Shown: positions 36,341 to 48,560, counted from the first letter of the stretch. The stretch is DNA of 64,000 bases from Sipunculus nudus (GCA_026874595.1 CM049316.1:33115339-33179338), one strand, 5' to 3'. Notes: generated by a model from the sequence alone, not told the origin. A program made the numbers and translations.

Positions 36341-38412
36341 GCAGTTATATTTAAAAGGGCCTAATCATATAGCAGGTGTGTTAAATATACATGAAATATG
36401 GTGTTTTCTACTTAAAAGATTAGGTTATATCCCAGTATTTCTATCAAACACCATTTGCTTTCTCGTGTACACGGGTAGGAAAAAAGCTTGCAGCGGGCGC
36501 TATCAACAGCGCAAAGCATAAACATAGCGAACAAATCTCGATGTTTCAAGCTTCCCACCGGTTTTTCTTTTGTGTTTTTACTTTTATGTTCCTTTTCCTT
36601 CATTGGGTGTTGTTGCGCATACGCAAGGTCTGACCTCTGGTCACGAAGTCTTGTAATTTTACATTGAAAAGTAATCCTTACAATTATATTTACTTCCATA
36701 AAAAACAACTGTAATTACAAATTACCTAATTTGCTAACAATAATGATTTAATGAAATTACTTTTGAAAAATAATTACTTTTCAATAACTAACCACATATA
36801 TTAGTCCAAGGTTTTAATAATGGCTGTGATCATGGATAAAACCGAAATATTCATAAGAAATCGAGACTTCCGTTTTTACTCCATTGCACTTGGTTTTCCA
36901 CGAATCCTGATACCATTATTTACTTAAAATGGAATTGAACTATCAATCACACATGTTTATATTATTAAACCTTCGGCTGAATATGAGGTAATCAGAAGTG
37001 TTGGAAATGTACATTACTATCATATTTCGTCGCCTTCTGCATTTGATAAATCATTACCTGCAAACGTAATTGGAATTGAACACCCTCAACTGCAGTTATC
37101 GAGATGAAATTACAGCATGGACGTTTAACGACTGAGTTATGGCGCTGATATAAAATATACTGACTTCCTTTTCGTTCATACCGGGAGAGTGCGATATAAA
37201 AAGTAAGATAATACATTTCACGCATTTAGACAAAAACTTCACAACGAGGCCACCCGTTTGATATTCCCAGGATTTCCACTTGCACAGCATGAGAAAAAAG
37301 ACTAGCTTTCAGGTTAGTGTTGAATGGTTATTCAATATTCAATTTAAAATTTCTTACGTACGTCTTCTATAAGATAATCTTATTAGAACAGCAATTTCAC
37401 CAGCTACACTGAAGTTTTTATTTTGTCCCATTATTTGGTTATGTGGAAAAAGTGATTTTAATTATGGTTTCTTAATGGATTGAGCTTTTATTTCCTTTCC
37501 GATCGTTAATAACTGATTGCTTCATAAAATCTCATCAAACAATTAATATCAATCCAAAGAAATCCAAATTTTCTTGTTAATCAGATTTAGGCAAAAATTA
37601 TATGTTTCCATTTGTAGAAATTTCCATTTGCAGAAATGTCATATGACAATCATTTCAGGCCAGGGCAAGGGATTTTAATGTTAAGGTTGCATAATATTTT
37701 ACCATTTAAATCTTATTTAATTTCCCTTATCATTTTACACGTGTCCGCATTATGGTACAAATTAACTAACATGTAATTAACAAACACACGATTCTTCAGG
37801 TACTAAAGTAATTCAAAAGTAATTTAAGTTTTATCCAATTTCTTGTAAACAAAAGGTGGAATCATTGCTAGCGTCCATTGGGAATTCCATGACGATAATG
37901 TAACGTGTAATTAGTGAGTCAAGTTGGTATTTAATGCACGAGGAAATTTTATCAAGCATTAAAATGTAAGAATTTATGGCTTTCATTTACACTTCAAAAC
38001 GATATGGACGACTTCCGGATGCCACGCATTAGTGTTTTCACAGAAGTCCATGCCGTCGTTCTTCAGAGAAAGAAAGGTCCGTCATAGGTCTAGCTCCAGA
38101 TGCTTAAATTGCATGTATCCAGACATAAACCTGTGTGCTGCATACACGTTACTGTAAATTTGACGATCAGGTTGAACAGGACATTGCGACTGGTAAATAA
38201 CATGCCCTAACCAGACATAGGAGTAAGTAATTTTACAGTTCATAGGAGACGCTCCTGTCTGCCAGAGTGACTGTCCGACAACTTCATTAGTCTTGTGTGC
38301 ACTGTTGGATTAACACAATCTTTCGATAGCACCCGTTCTCCCTCAACTAAGGCGTACATCAGCACTTTCAGTAAAAAAAGAAAAACAATTAGGCCAAAAA
38401 GAAAAAAAGAAT
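36341..38412. other. Non-coding, nothing supported apart from the repeat start at 36352
   Basis: AT-rich sequence with short open frames only. Confidence 0.45.
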
Positions 38413-38915
38413 GGTTCTCAGGCACCGCACGCGTCAATTAACCCCCGCTTCAAAAATCGTTATTTTGATTTTCTTCTTTCAAGAAGATAAAATAATACAA
38501 TTTTGATAAGATTTCCCTTGTTATACAATTTTTATAAGATTTCCCTTGTTATGTAGCTCTTTTACCTGTTTACCAAAAGTATGTTATTATCATGCTTTTC
38601 CCTGATAATATAACATTTTTATCGAAACATACTGAAAAAAGGTAAATAAAAATTTCGCCCTCCCGTACTGATTTATGAAAATTTTAACCCCCGCTTCAAA
38701 AATATTTATTTTGATTTTTTCTTTCAAAAAGATAAAATAATACAATTTTGATAAGAGTTCCCTTGTTATGTAGTTCTTTTACCTGTTTACCAAAAAATAT
38801 GTTATTATCATGCTTTTCCCTGATAATATAACATTTTTATCGAAACATACTTAAAAAAGGTAAATAAAAATTTCGCCCGCCCGTACTGATTTATGAAAAA
38901 AAGTACCTGAGAGCC
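38413..38915. mobile_element. TIR element (GGTTCTCAGGCAC family), copy 2, internally duplicated
   Basis: The left end is GGTTCTCAGGCAC and the right end on the minus strand is GGCTCTCAGGTAC, 11 of 13 identical. Its interior is present twice in tandem: AACCCCCGCTTCAAAAAT starts at 38440 and 38686. The first unit also holds a 30-bp duplication around TTGATAAGATTTCCCTTGTT. The matching element at 13782-14085 has only one unit, so the duplication happened after spread. Confidence 0.75.
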
Positions 38916-40569
38916 ATGCCTACATTTTTGGCCTTACTTATAATGTCTGCCTTTGCTGTTTGAGGGGAACGTACTTATGTTCCCAGATAACTGTGTTCGC
39001 AGGTTCCGATGTTCCCCAGAAGGTTATGTTACATCAGTGTGAAAAGCCGTTTTAACATCATTAAGCGGACTACAAAGCATTTTGGGAAGAAGGGTAAGAC
39101 TTGATATCTACTTATATTTCTTTGGGCAATTACATTCTAAGAAATATTTTACCTTAAAAAGTCAAAAACGGTTTTGCTCATAATTTATTATTTGTTAGCT
39201 CCTCTGTCAATAAACCCCACCTGTGTAGCTCAAGCGTATTCCTTTTGTTACTGTTTTATGACAGCAAACAAAACGTACGTATCTCTTGGGCATCAGCACC
39301 TGGGAACATAGGTTGACCCCGATTAACATGTTTCAAGGATTTAGACAACAAGAATAATGTTTATGGTTTAAAGTCGCCTCCATTCATGCCGCCGATACGC
39401 AGCAGAACCCTTCCGCCAGAGGTCGATCGACTCTTATCCAAAACGAACCTTTGCCAGTTAGGGGTTGTGGGGACGGCCGGGACTACTTGTCTCAACTGTC
39501 AAACTTCTAAATCAAAGTTTATTACAATTAAAGGGACCATCTTCTGTTAAGATTACATATACTTATGATTACAAAATATCACTTATCAGTGAAGCCCTTA
39601 CCACAAAAACTTCCATGTTCATGAAATTTGCAAATTCTAATCCAACATATTTATTGGATTACATTACCCTTTAACAATATTCATAAGCCCCGGTGCATTG
39701 TGGGATAAGGATTTCTTAACGCACAATCCCTTACCAGGAGAGTTGTACTCGTGTAAACACGATTTTGCGCGGTGTGTGTAAAACAACCGTAACATTAGGT
39801 TTCCTGTGCAATTTTACCACCCTTGCCACTCCTGCCGACCGGTAAATACGGCATATTTTCAGGCTAATTCGGGAACTGCAAGACTTCCGGTAAACTGTTT
39901 TTTTTTTTTTCTTCCATTGCTGCTTAACGTTAACATTGTGCATTAATGTACTTTTTTTTCTTTACAGAGGGCTAACTAGGAAAAGCTTTGTTTCTAATGT
40001 TTACAAATACATGGTTGAATCACATAGTGATTATCCATCGTTCCTTATATTTGGACGGTTGGAACAGAGATACTTCATTTCAGGCCGGTGGGGCTATAGA
40101 TGATTTCGACCTACGAAATCGAGTTCGCACTCGCTGATTAGGATGATGTTTTCATATTTATATTAACAAAATTACGTTTAACAAATCTCATACCATAAAG
40201 GTATTCCAATTTTCATCTCAAGAGACTGGTTTAATTTTCCTCAATAAACATATAGCGGATGCCCCCCAACCCCAAGAAAAACACACACAAAACAACCCGC
40301 TTTTTCACTCGTAATATCTTGGTGATAAATGCACCAGTTAAAATAAAATTTCTCATGGTGTATCATTTGGATATTAACTACATGCTTTAAAATATCATAT
40401 ATATGACTTTCCATTGTAAATAAATGCCTGATACCTAGTGCGTTCTGAGGCCTCTGTTTGTCATCGATCCGCCTCTGTTCCTAGATCATTTGTTTTAACC
40501 TAGTCATGTTTCTAATTATCTCTACATTATCTTGCACACGCAGATACTGAATTGGAAATACGAGCAAGG
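38916..40569. other. Non-coding, nothing supported
   Basis: Short open frames only. A donor-like GAAGGGTAAG near 39090 has no exon support. Confidence 0.45.
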
Positions 40570-40640
40570 CTATGATTGGCCAAGAGCGGGGTACCAGTCT
40601 ATTGCGCATGATCCATTGTTCATATCTATATAATAGTAGA
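40570..40640 (+). promoter_or_regulatory. CCAAT/TATA-like sequence, weak
   Basis: GATTGGCCAA (inverted CCAAT) precedes a TATATAATAG about 55 bp later. The spacing fits a polymerase II core promoter, but such pairs arise by chance in AT-rich DNA and no plus-strand gene follows. Confidence 0.2.
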
Positions 40641-40687
40641 GTTTTCTTTAAAATCAATATTTACATTTCGAATGTTTGAGCTAATTT

Positions 40688-41002
40688 TCATGTTGAGTTA
40701 TTTGACTTATTTGACTTGGGCATTGATGGTATAGCCATGCTTCCCCCACCAATGGCTTCGTAAAGGCCATTCTGTAAAGAGCTGTCAGGAAAAGGGATGG
40801 ACGAAGAACCAGATGGAATGAAGGAGTTTTTAAAGAGTGGCACTGTACTGCTGGTGACAGGTGTAAAGACGGGCAAACATCTTGTTTGCATTGACATTAA
40901 ACTGCCAAAATTTGCACACCTATAACATGTTAAGTCAGAACTGAGTCTTTTTCCTGCGCAAAATCCCGTAAAACGAAAACAGGAAACACCTAGTCCAGGA
41001 GA
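40688..41002 (-). CDS. Candidate coding fragment, Ser/Pro-rich C-terminus, unrecognised
   Basis: The minus strand is open for 104 codons to a stop at 40688. The last 69 start at ATG 40897. Composition is protein-like: a Cys-containing stretch (TCYRCANFGSLMSMQTRC), then Ser/Thr/Pro-rich (PVTSSTVPLFKNSFIPSGSS) and a Gly/Ser/Lys/Asn-rich tail ending NKSNNST. A TTGGCAG acceptor-like site lies just before the internal ATG, but that junction would put different phases in play. No family is recognised. It may be the 3' exon of a gene, a transposon relic or chance. Confidence 0.22.
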   Translation of the reverse strand, partial: SPGLGVSCFRFTGFCAGKRLSSDLTCYRCANFGSLMSMQTRCLPVFTPVTSSTVPLFKNSFIPSGSSSIPFPDSSLQNGLYEAIGGGSMAIPSMPKSNKSNNST

Positions 41003-42837
41003 TTACTCTGTGGAAACTAAACATACTTCCCATAATCTGGGTCTGTAATTTATGTTTGCGGCCAAATCTGTTTTATTTAATTCACATTTGTAACTCGTAT
41101 ATTTATTTATTACCCCATCGTCTTCGAAACCGCTCTCATTTCTTATTTGTTTTTATTCAGTCTAGAACAAAGATCCCTATTATAACTTACGGTGGTAGCA
41201 TTCAACCATTGTCACACAACGCCTCTGTGGCCACGGCTCGCAAAAAGTCTGTTTTTGTTCTTGAACTGTCAGAAATGATGACAAGTGTGTCCTAAAGGTG
41301 TTTTTTCCATTTTTTTCTTATAAATCATGGGAAATGTAACATTATTTCGCGGGGAGCTTTTGCAGCGCCATATATCAGAAACAATGCCAGTAAACCCGGC
41401 CTGTGTCAACTCAAACTACATGTACCAGTAAACTCGTTTATCTCAACTAGTCCTACACAATCCCGGCAGAAGTCCAACGCACCCGTCCCAATACAAGAAG
41501 GTAAATATACTAGTTATGTAAATATGACACCTAAATATGACCCATGTTTTACGAGACTGGTAATGATTCTGTCCATGCCGGTTTATTTGTTTCTATGTTT
41601 GGCTGATTCTTTATCTGTTAGCAGAATTACTCAGAACTGTTGATCAAGTTTGAACAAATCTTTAGGGTGTTTAGACATTGGCCAGGGAGAGCACCATTAA
41701 ATATTGATGCAGTTTCATATATAGACCCGAATTTGTAAGATTCTAGTGAGATTTACTCTAGTTTTAATAATTTGACCATTGAAATTATATACCTTTGATA
41801 TGTATATACATTTGATTTATGTACATGTGCTTGTTTGCGAACCGTAACACTGGTTGACTAATGCATGGTCATGTCGAGTGAGAATTTTAGGAAGCTTAAA
41901 CAAGTATCAACTAGATATGTTTGTATACTATCAAACAACACCTGCCATGTCCGAGAAAACAGCCGTTGTAATTAAGCATATTGGTAAATCACCCGCAAGT
42001 TCGTTGAATTTATGATCGCATGAATACAAGCGTTTCTTACAGACACATGTGACTTGACGAAAGCCAACCTGTGCGGGACACTTGATATGACTTGTTACCA
42101 TAGAGATGGATTTACACTTTTGTTTGTCAGTTCAAATGTATTCTTTTGTAACAATTCACAAATAATAATAATATTATCGGCTGTTTCACACGATATCGAT
42201 GTTATAGGATGGATGGCCTCTGCAGTGCATTTTCCCTAATGACTTGTGTCACGACTCAAGATATGCCTACCGAGTCGTGTGTTCTCAGTTAAACTGAACC
42301 TGACAGAGTAAAACGTCGGAAGAACTATCTTGCGGTTACCTTTGCTCCCAGAAAAAAAAGTTGCATTTTTTTGTGGATGGCTCTGCCTGGCATTGTTGCC
42401 TATGGCATTCGGTCGTAATAGGACCCGGTGTTTCATTATTTAAAGTCAACCAGCGCCTCGGGGCGTGTATTCAATGACAGTCTTTACTTATCTCCGTTTC
42501 TAAATATAGAGACGTGATGAAACGACTCGAAACACCAACTGAAACCAAAGGTTATTTAAATACTTTTTAATTTTTTTCACTAAATATGAAGATTTCCTTA
42601 TTTTTTTTCTGACGGCTGACTGGTCAAAGAAACGTTGCTTTAGTCTCTGCAAACGAACTACATATAACAATTTCCTGAGTAAACATCTATGATTATTCTG
42701 TTTCAAACATGTTTTAGGATTTAATCACACAAGGCATTTGAATAAGAAGCATCACGCCTTTAACATAAAACATACAATTTGAAGGGTTGATTAATTCTAC
42801 CTGCTTATAGTTCATTGTTTCCTTTATGGTGTCCAAT

Positions 42838-42882
<45 letters not shown>

Positions 42883-43255
42883 ACTTTATCAATACATGGA
42901 TAAAGCATGTATTTTCTTATATTTATTTTTTTATCGTAAGAATACATTTCATTGATTATATTTTCAGTGGCCCTTGTATTCCTCTTTTTATGAAATGAAT
43001 ATAAATGTTATGTTTGCCAAGGAAATGAAAAGAATACAACACTTTCAAGAGCAATAAAGGCTAAATTGGGTCAGCCATTTTAATAAAGGATATAACTAGA
43101 TTAGCACAAGCCACAATTATAGGTGTATTTCCATGTAAAAATTTGTTATGCCGTAACGTCTGTCGTATATATACAAAATAGCTTATTTTACCTCTGCAGT
43201 GAAGGTATAAGTTGTTGCCACTGACACCAAGTTGCCATGGCAGCAGAACCCTATT
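41003..43255. other. Non-coding; (CT)n at 42848-42881
   Basis: A C-tract followed by about 17 CT units sits at 42839-42881. The word GTTGAATTTATGATCGCATG (about 42004) recurs near 14377. No gene is supported. Confidence 0.5.
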
Positions 43256-43500
43256 TCAGCACAGTGATACAATCTTGATGAGCGAACACGGAAGCTGATG
43301 TATGTTGTATCTCTCGCCATATACTCCCGGTCTACGAGGTCTACAAGAATTGATAACTCCTTGACGGATCAGGCCTCCCCGGAAATCCAGTGAAGAATGA
43401 TCAGATATAAAAACAAGCCATCTTCGTACCAGTAGGGACATCACAGTGGGGACATTTACAAAACTCCAGGGGTACTGCTGCCCGCGGCGTTGAATGCAGA
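43256..43500 (-). CDS. Candidate coding exon, unrecognised
   Basis: On the minus strand an acceptor-like ATAACCTGCAG is followed from 43500 by about 80 open codons to a TGA at 43256. The peptide begins CIQRRGQQYPWSFVNVP and includes LVRRWLVFISDHSSLDF. A second frame is also open over the distal part and would reach a donor-like CAGAG|GTAAAA near 43190. A donor ATGGAAAAG|GTAAGT lies upstream on the same strand at 43714. The two competing frames make either reading uncertain. No domain is recognised. Confidence 0.2.
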
Positions 43501-44143
43501 CTGCAGGTTATATTAAAAGGATGGTACATTGAGTACTGGTTATAAAATACAGTGCACTTTCCATCAATTCCCTTAGCATATGTATATATGTATATAATAT
43601 ATAATATAATATATAATATAATAAATAATTGAAGTAAGCACTTGCTCAGTGTAAATTATACTCATTTTAAGCTTATAGATAGGAGTTAACAAAAGGAGAA
43701 CAAAAAAACTTACCTTTTCCATCACTTCGGTGTTTGTTTTTTTAATTAAACTAAACGATTTTCTGGGTTTTATGTTTTATTCTTTTTCGATGTCCCCATC
43801 ACTTTCTCAGGGGTGTTCGACAGAGTACATTTGTTCCCCTTATTATTTAGGGCTATGAAACATTTTTTTTTTTTCATTTTCAAGATATTACCATCAATCA
43901 GTAATGGAGATTATATAATCAAGAAATTTGGGATGCTGCAAGGATCAATAACCTAATTCACTTGTTATAACAAGTGACAATTAACTTGTTATAGTTGTCC
44001 ATCAATTTAGAGCGGGTGTCTTTATGTCTTTTTTGTGGCGGATTCAGTCGTTACTTCTTTTGCTTGTCCCCGTCACACCTTCTCACATACCAACTGCCTT
44101 CTTAGACGTTTTAATCTGTTAATGTCTGTAACAAGCATTATTC
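43501..44143. other. Non-coding; imperfect TATAA-type repeat at 43578-43630
   Basis: A TATATAATATAATA-type low-complexity stretch. On the minus strand ATGGAAAAG|GTAAGT near 43714 is a good donor next to an ATG, but no full exon is demonstrated. Confidence 0.35.
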
Positions 44144-44956
44144 ATTATGTTACAGGTGCCCTTTTTATTGTGTGATATGGGCGGAACTCATGTTGTAGCG
44201 CCCGTGTCTGGCCGTACTGGTTGAAATCTCGTTGTCATGCTAGCTTGAGGCTTTCTTGCCTGGCCGAGCTCACGTGTGAACCCTAATATGTAGAGACACA
44301 ATATGTTTTTCTAGATGATTCGTGTAACGCGTGTTTACTGTGTGCTGTGTTGGATTCTTCAGACTGTTCGAAAAGTGGAAAATTCTCGGCTTGGAGTGAG
44401 AAGTTATATATAGGGGGTTGTGTTTTAAAACGAGAGAGAGGAGAGGATATTTTAGCGGACACAGACGTGTTCATGTCAGTTTGTGGGACCTTTCCGATTT
44501 TCCAGTGATTTCAGGGATTCTACTATTACAAACTCTATACAAATTAATGCTGCCTGCCTCAAATTTACTTTCTGGAATGAGCTTTACATTGGACTTTTAT
44601 TCTCCGAGAGGATTGATGTGGACTTGTCATCCGGCATATACATTTAAAAGGACTTATCGTTGTGACGGTGGAGGTACCTGGTACTGTGCACATTGTTTAT
44701 TTTACCGTGTGATTGTATTGATTTGTTGTTATACCGCTGTTATACTGTATAATTGTATTGATTTAGTGTATTTTAATGTTAGGGTTGTTTTAAGAATAAA
44801 TTATAGTTATCTGTTTACAAAAAAAACTTCTTTATTCAGTCCCCTAGACATTTCACGCTACCTAGTGTTACGGAATCTGATTTTTTTATCTCCTTGACAA
44901 AAATTTGTGTTCATCACGCATACATGGTCTGTTGATATTAGGTTCCGTAACAATTA
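44144..44956 (+). mobile_element. Solo LTR, copy 2, with 4-bp target duplication ATTA
   Basis: The LTR runs 44148-44952 (805 bp), TGTTACAGG to TTCCGTAACA, flanked by ATTA on both sides (44144-44147, 44953-44956). It aligns with the LTR at 14723-15516 along its whole length, including the TATA box (44405-44412), AATAAA (44795-44800), a (GA)-rich stretch after the TATA box and CTAGACATTTCACGCT near the end. The 159-codon open frame at 44418-44897 lies wholly inside the R/U5 part, is closed in copy 1, and is not a gene. Confidence 0.85.
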
Positions 44957-46379
44957 ATATATAATCTTCTCTGCTGTCTCTCCAAACTTCTTCCGGTAAG
45001 ATCAACAGAGGCACGCAAAATGCGGTCCGTCAGAAAATCACACGTTTATGGAAACACAATTTATGTTTTGTGCATCACGAACGTAATCGGATGCTGAATT
45101 ACGAATACACTGAAACCCAGGCATAGCAGAATATATATCGGATACGTGTTTTGCCAACGTTTACTTAAGTGTTATATCAACACAGAGTGAACATTTACTG
45201 TGTCACATCTTGAGGTTTTATTGAGGGAGTAGACGTCAAATTGGGCTGAGGATTAAACATCCTGTCACTTTGCAATGATGAATGTGTACATCTCTTCTAC
45301 ATGAGCAAATCAATTAAGACACATACAACGTGAGTTCAAGGAGAATAATAGGCCTTTGCATCACATTTGATTGATGGGATAAGGTTGATTTTATGGTAAC
45401 GATATATGTTCAGCAAGTCTGTGGTGATATCTGAGTTGTTTTGATTGACCTGAATTATTGTGCCATTATCAGGGCTTTGTTGACTTTCAGGAACCCTGAG
45501 ACTGAGTGAAACTTGATCTATCCCCGCACTTTAGGACAATTAACGACATTATAAGGTGGTCGCACTAAACGCAAAAACGGCATGTGGCGCGAGCTCGCCT
45601 TCTGAGGTATTTTTTAATAAAATATACAACACTATTTGCACGAGTTAGAATGTGTTAAAGTCTTTTTTTAAAGCCAGTATGTTTCCGCATACCGCCCCCA
45701 GAATACTAGTATCTTACATACTTAAAAAACTTTCCACCCGCAGAACCACCACCTGTTTGCGACGACAGACACTAACTGTTGGGGTTAGGTGCATACAAAG
45801 AGAAAAATTTATCCTGTTATATAATCCAAATTATAAAAGTTAATATACTAACTTATCTCCACGGCAGGGTTTCTTTCCGGGATTCTGGCTTGCATAAGAG
45901 TCCATATGACAAATCTAGCAAATATAATAGGCTCACTTGGCCTGAACTCACCAGACGATAAAATATTATGCACAATGCGCATGCCCATAAAAAGGTGCAT
46001 AGCGTTATCCGATTTGTCATATTGGCATGCAATAAAAACCTAGAATAGTATTATGGTCATATTGATTTCAATTCATATTAAAAAAAAGAGAGTTTTTAGG
46101 ATGTTAGTCTCAGACCTTGGTTGGCTTGACACAGTGATTGCATTCACATGCATATAAAACCACCCTTTCAAGAGGTGATTAAAGTACCTAATACCAATTA
46201 ATAGAGGATAGCATATCGCGCCATACAATCTATTAATTATTTAAATTTTGATTACCTTATTAAAAATACATTTCGTAGTCGTAAGGTGGATGTTTCTAAT
46301 AAACATACTGTTGCTTAAAATTATTTATAGGGTTTAAATGCAGTTTTTTTTAAATCTAACATAAATGGACAGTGAATAT
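44957..46379. other. Non-coding, nothing supported
   Basis: No supported feature. Short open frames at 45652-45961 have no recognised content. Confidence 0.45.
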
Positions 46380-47000
46380 ATATTCTTGCACACTGGGGGA
46401 CTGCTATTCTGTCGTACCACACACGCAGCGGACATATATTTCCCGGCAACTTTCACGGAAGAGTCCAGAATTTTAAAGTCCAGGGGTTGCAACTAAACGA
46501 GTTAATATCCGAGAACGTCACAAATGGCTTTCGTCCATCTTTGACTGGTTCCAGTCTTACAAACAGTATACTTCCAGATAAAAAAACAGTTCTCTGACTT
46601 CCGCCCGCCGTTAACTGACTTCAAATACACTTCTTAAAAACACAAAGTATTCTTCGCTGTGCTCTGCTAAACATAAAACTCATGTACCAATAATCGTCCT
46701 CTCGCGGAATTTCACAACACACCCCGCTTGGCGCCAATCTACATCTCACGAAACGTCGTCAGCAGAACGATTCTACTCTGTCTAACTATCCCGAGGCGAC
46801 AGTGGGCTGCCTTATATATCAGAACGACAACGAAAAACCCCGTAACGAGTGTTCTTGAACTTATCTACCTGAAAAATACCAGCTAGGCCTCCCAGAAACA
46901 AATAGACCTCCAGAATATTCTGTCAGCTAATCATAACAAACCGTTATCTAGTTAGCTCTATTACTTGATACATAGACAAACCGATCTACTGATCAACACA
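46380..47000 (-). mobile_element. Possible LTR/leader fragment or promoter on the minus strand
   Basis: Read on the minus strand, this block has TATATAAGGCAGCC (plus 46809-46818), then about 70 bp later TTGGCGCCAAGCGGGG, which resembles a retroelement primer-binding site, then a long untranslated-looking leader. It is more GC-rich than its surroundings and ends sharply in AT-rich DNA. I found no clean LTR ends or target duplication, so a host promoter is the alternative. Confidence 0.25.
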
Positions 47001-47454
47001 ACTAATGATAAAAAGTAAACACACCATTATTAAATATTATTAATTACCTTTCCCTGACTATAATGTGAGGCTGTCATTTGACTAAACCTGGTAATACATT
47101 TGTGTCATTTTCTTAAGACCCCCGTCTACTTTAAATATATATGATTAGACCTTTCTTTTTTAATGATTGTATGCATAATAAGCTGAAACATTAACGTCAG
47201 CTTCATAAAAGTATCATAGAAAAAGTTTGTACGTTTCATCACTTCAGGTTTTTAATGTATGCACACAAATTTAACTGTTCCAGGTATGTTTTATTAACAA
47301 ACATCCTCCAAACTTAAAAATTATTCTTTATAGAAAACATTGTTCGTGTCATTCATTCATTATTCAGGGAATACTTATACAATGGTGTTATGTGTTTTTT
47401 GTATGGAATAAGAATCCTTTTGCTTTAGTGTACGACTGAACAAACACAGGAAAG

Positions 47455-47456
<2 letters not shown>
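47001..47456. other. No supported feature
   Basis: AT-rich sequence, nothing supported. Confidence 0.45.
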
Positions 47457-47540
<84 letters not shown>

Positions 47541-47545
47541 ATATT
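47457..47545. repeat. (TA)n microsatellite, long
   Basis: About 44 TA units with one GT interruption near 47526. A second TA tract lies at 47598-47636. Confidence 0.95.
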
Positions 47546-47596
47546 CCTAATCTATCTCCACACACACAACATACGCCCACACAGACACATTCAATT

Positions 47597-47597
<1 letters not shown>

Positions 47598-47631
<34 letters not shown>

Positions 47632-47636
47632 ATATT
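47598..47636. repeat. (TA)n microsatellite, second tract
   Basis: Interrupted TA run. The minus-strand open frame across it is an artefact. Confidence 0.9.
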
Positions 47637-48235
47637 CGGATAAAACCTACAGTTGCAGCTGTTGTTTCTCATTCTTAGATTTTCCTTAAGGTCTGAAATA
47701 AAAGAAACATAGCCTACCTTACACTCCGCATTATATAAATATACTGCAATAAAAAAACGCTCAAATATACCCAAAAAAAGAAACAGAGGCGTCTTTAGTA
47801 CAGTAATATCAAGAAATTGTTCCTTTAGTGTACAATTTGATAAACATTAACTCCCACGCCGAGCAAATATTGATATTATCTAAAAGAAAGTCAGACCCCT
47901 TTCCTTGCTATACACTTTTCCATCATTTTATATGCTATCATTTTTAGATTATGATCGTATTTTATTTGAGCCAAGCTACGATTGGCCCAACTAAAGGACA
48001 CTTCGCTCAGAGAGAGAGAGATCACTTTGTAACAGGTTTCTTTGTCTCTGGAAAAAGTCTGATACAGTACGTATTATCTTGACGGCATGCGCAATGAATT
48101 GTCTGCCTATTGATTTTTAATCCCCCCCCCCCCCCCCGGTTTTGTCATTTTCGTGTCCTGTTTGTCTCTAATTCTAGTTATCGAGAGACAGAATAATAAA
48201 GGCTTAATTGGTATAATGTAATTTACGTCCAGAAA
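47637..48235. other. Non-coding; C-tract at 48122-48138
   Basis: A poly-C run of about 17. Nothing else is supported. Confidence 0.45.
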
Positions 48236-48560
48236 GGTTCTTATCATGCCTTATCACGCACGTACCGTGTTTACTAAGAACGTGTAGATAATCTCTCTCA
48301 GAGGCATGATAAGAACCTTATTGAACGGAAATTACCTACGGTTCATTACATATGTACGCAGAGCAATGAAGCTTTCCTACATGTTTTTCCCGTTTGTGAA
48401 CACTGTGGTGTTTACAAACATATTGTTGACAAACAAGTACATACATCCTTCTCGAAGGCCATATAAAAACTTTAATGTATACACAGAAGAAGCCACAAAT
48501 TACATACATTCTTTTTTAAAAGGTAGGTGAATGGGCACCACTCAGTGCAGTATGTTAAAA
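48236..48560 (+). repeat. Dispersed repeat family, copy c, with a perfect 15-bp stem
   Basis: GGTTCTTATCATGCC (48236-48250) and GGCATGATAAGAACC (48303-48317) are perfect reverse complements around a 52-bp loop. The loop matches copy a (GTTTACTAAGAACGTGTAG). The part from 48385 on matches copy b (CCCGTTTGTGAACAC, GTTTACAAACAT, TTGTTGACAAAC, AAAAGGTAGGTGAA). Confidence 0.6.

Noticed and set aside
44418-44897. Longest open frame of the window (159 codons, plus strand)
   Set aside because: It lies entirely within solo LTR copy 2, crosses its polyadenylation signal and is not open in the homologous LTR at 14723-15516.
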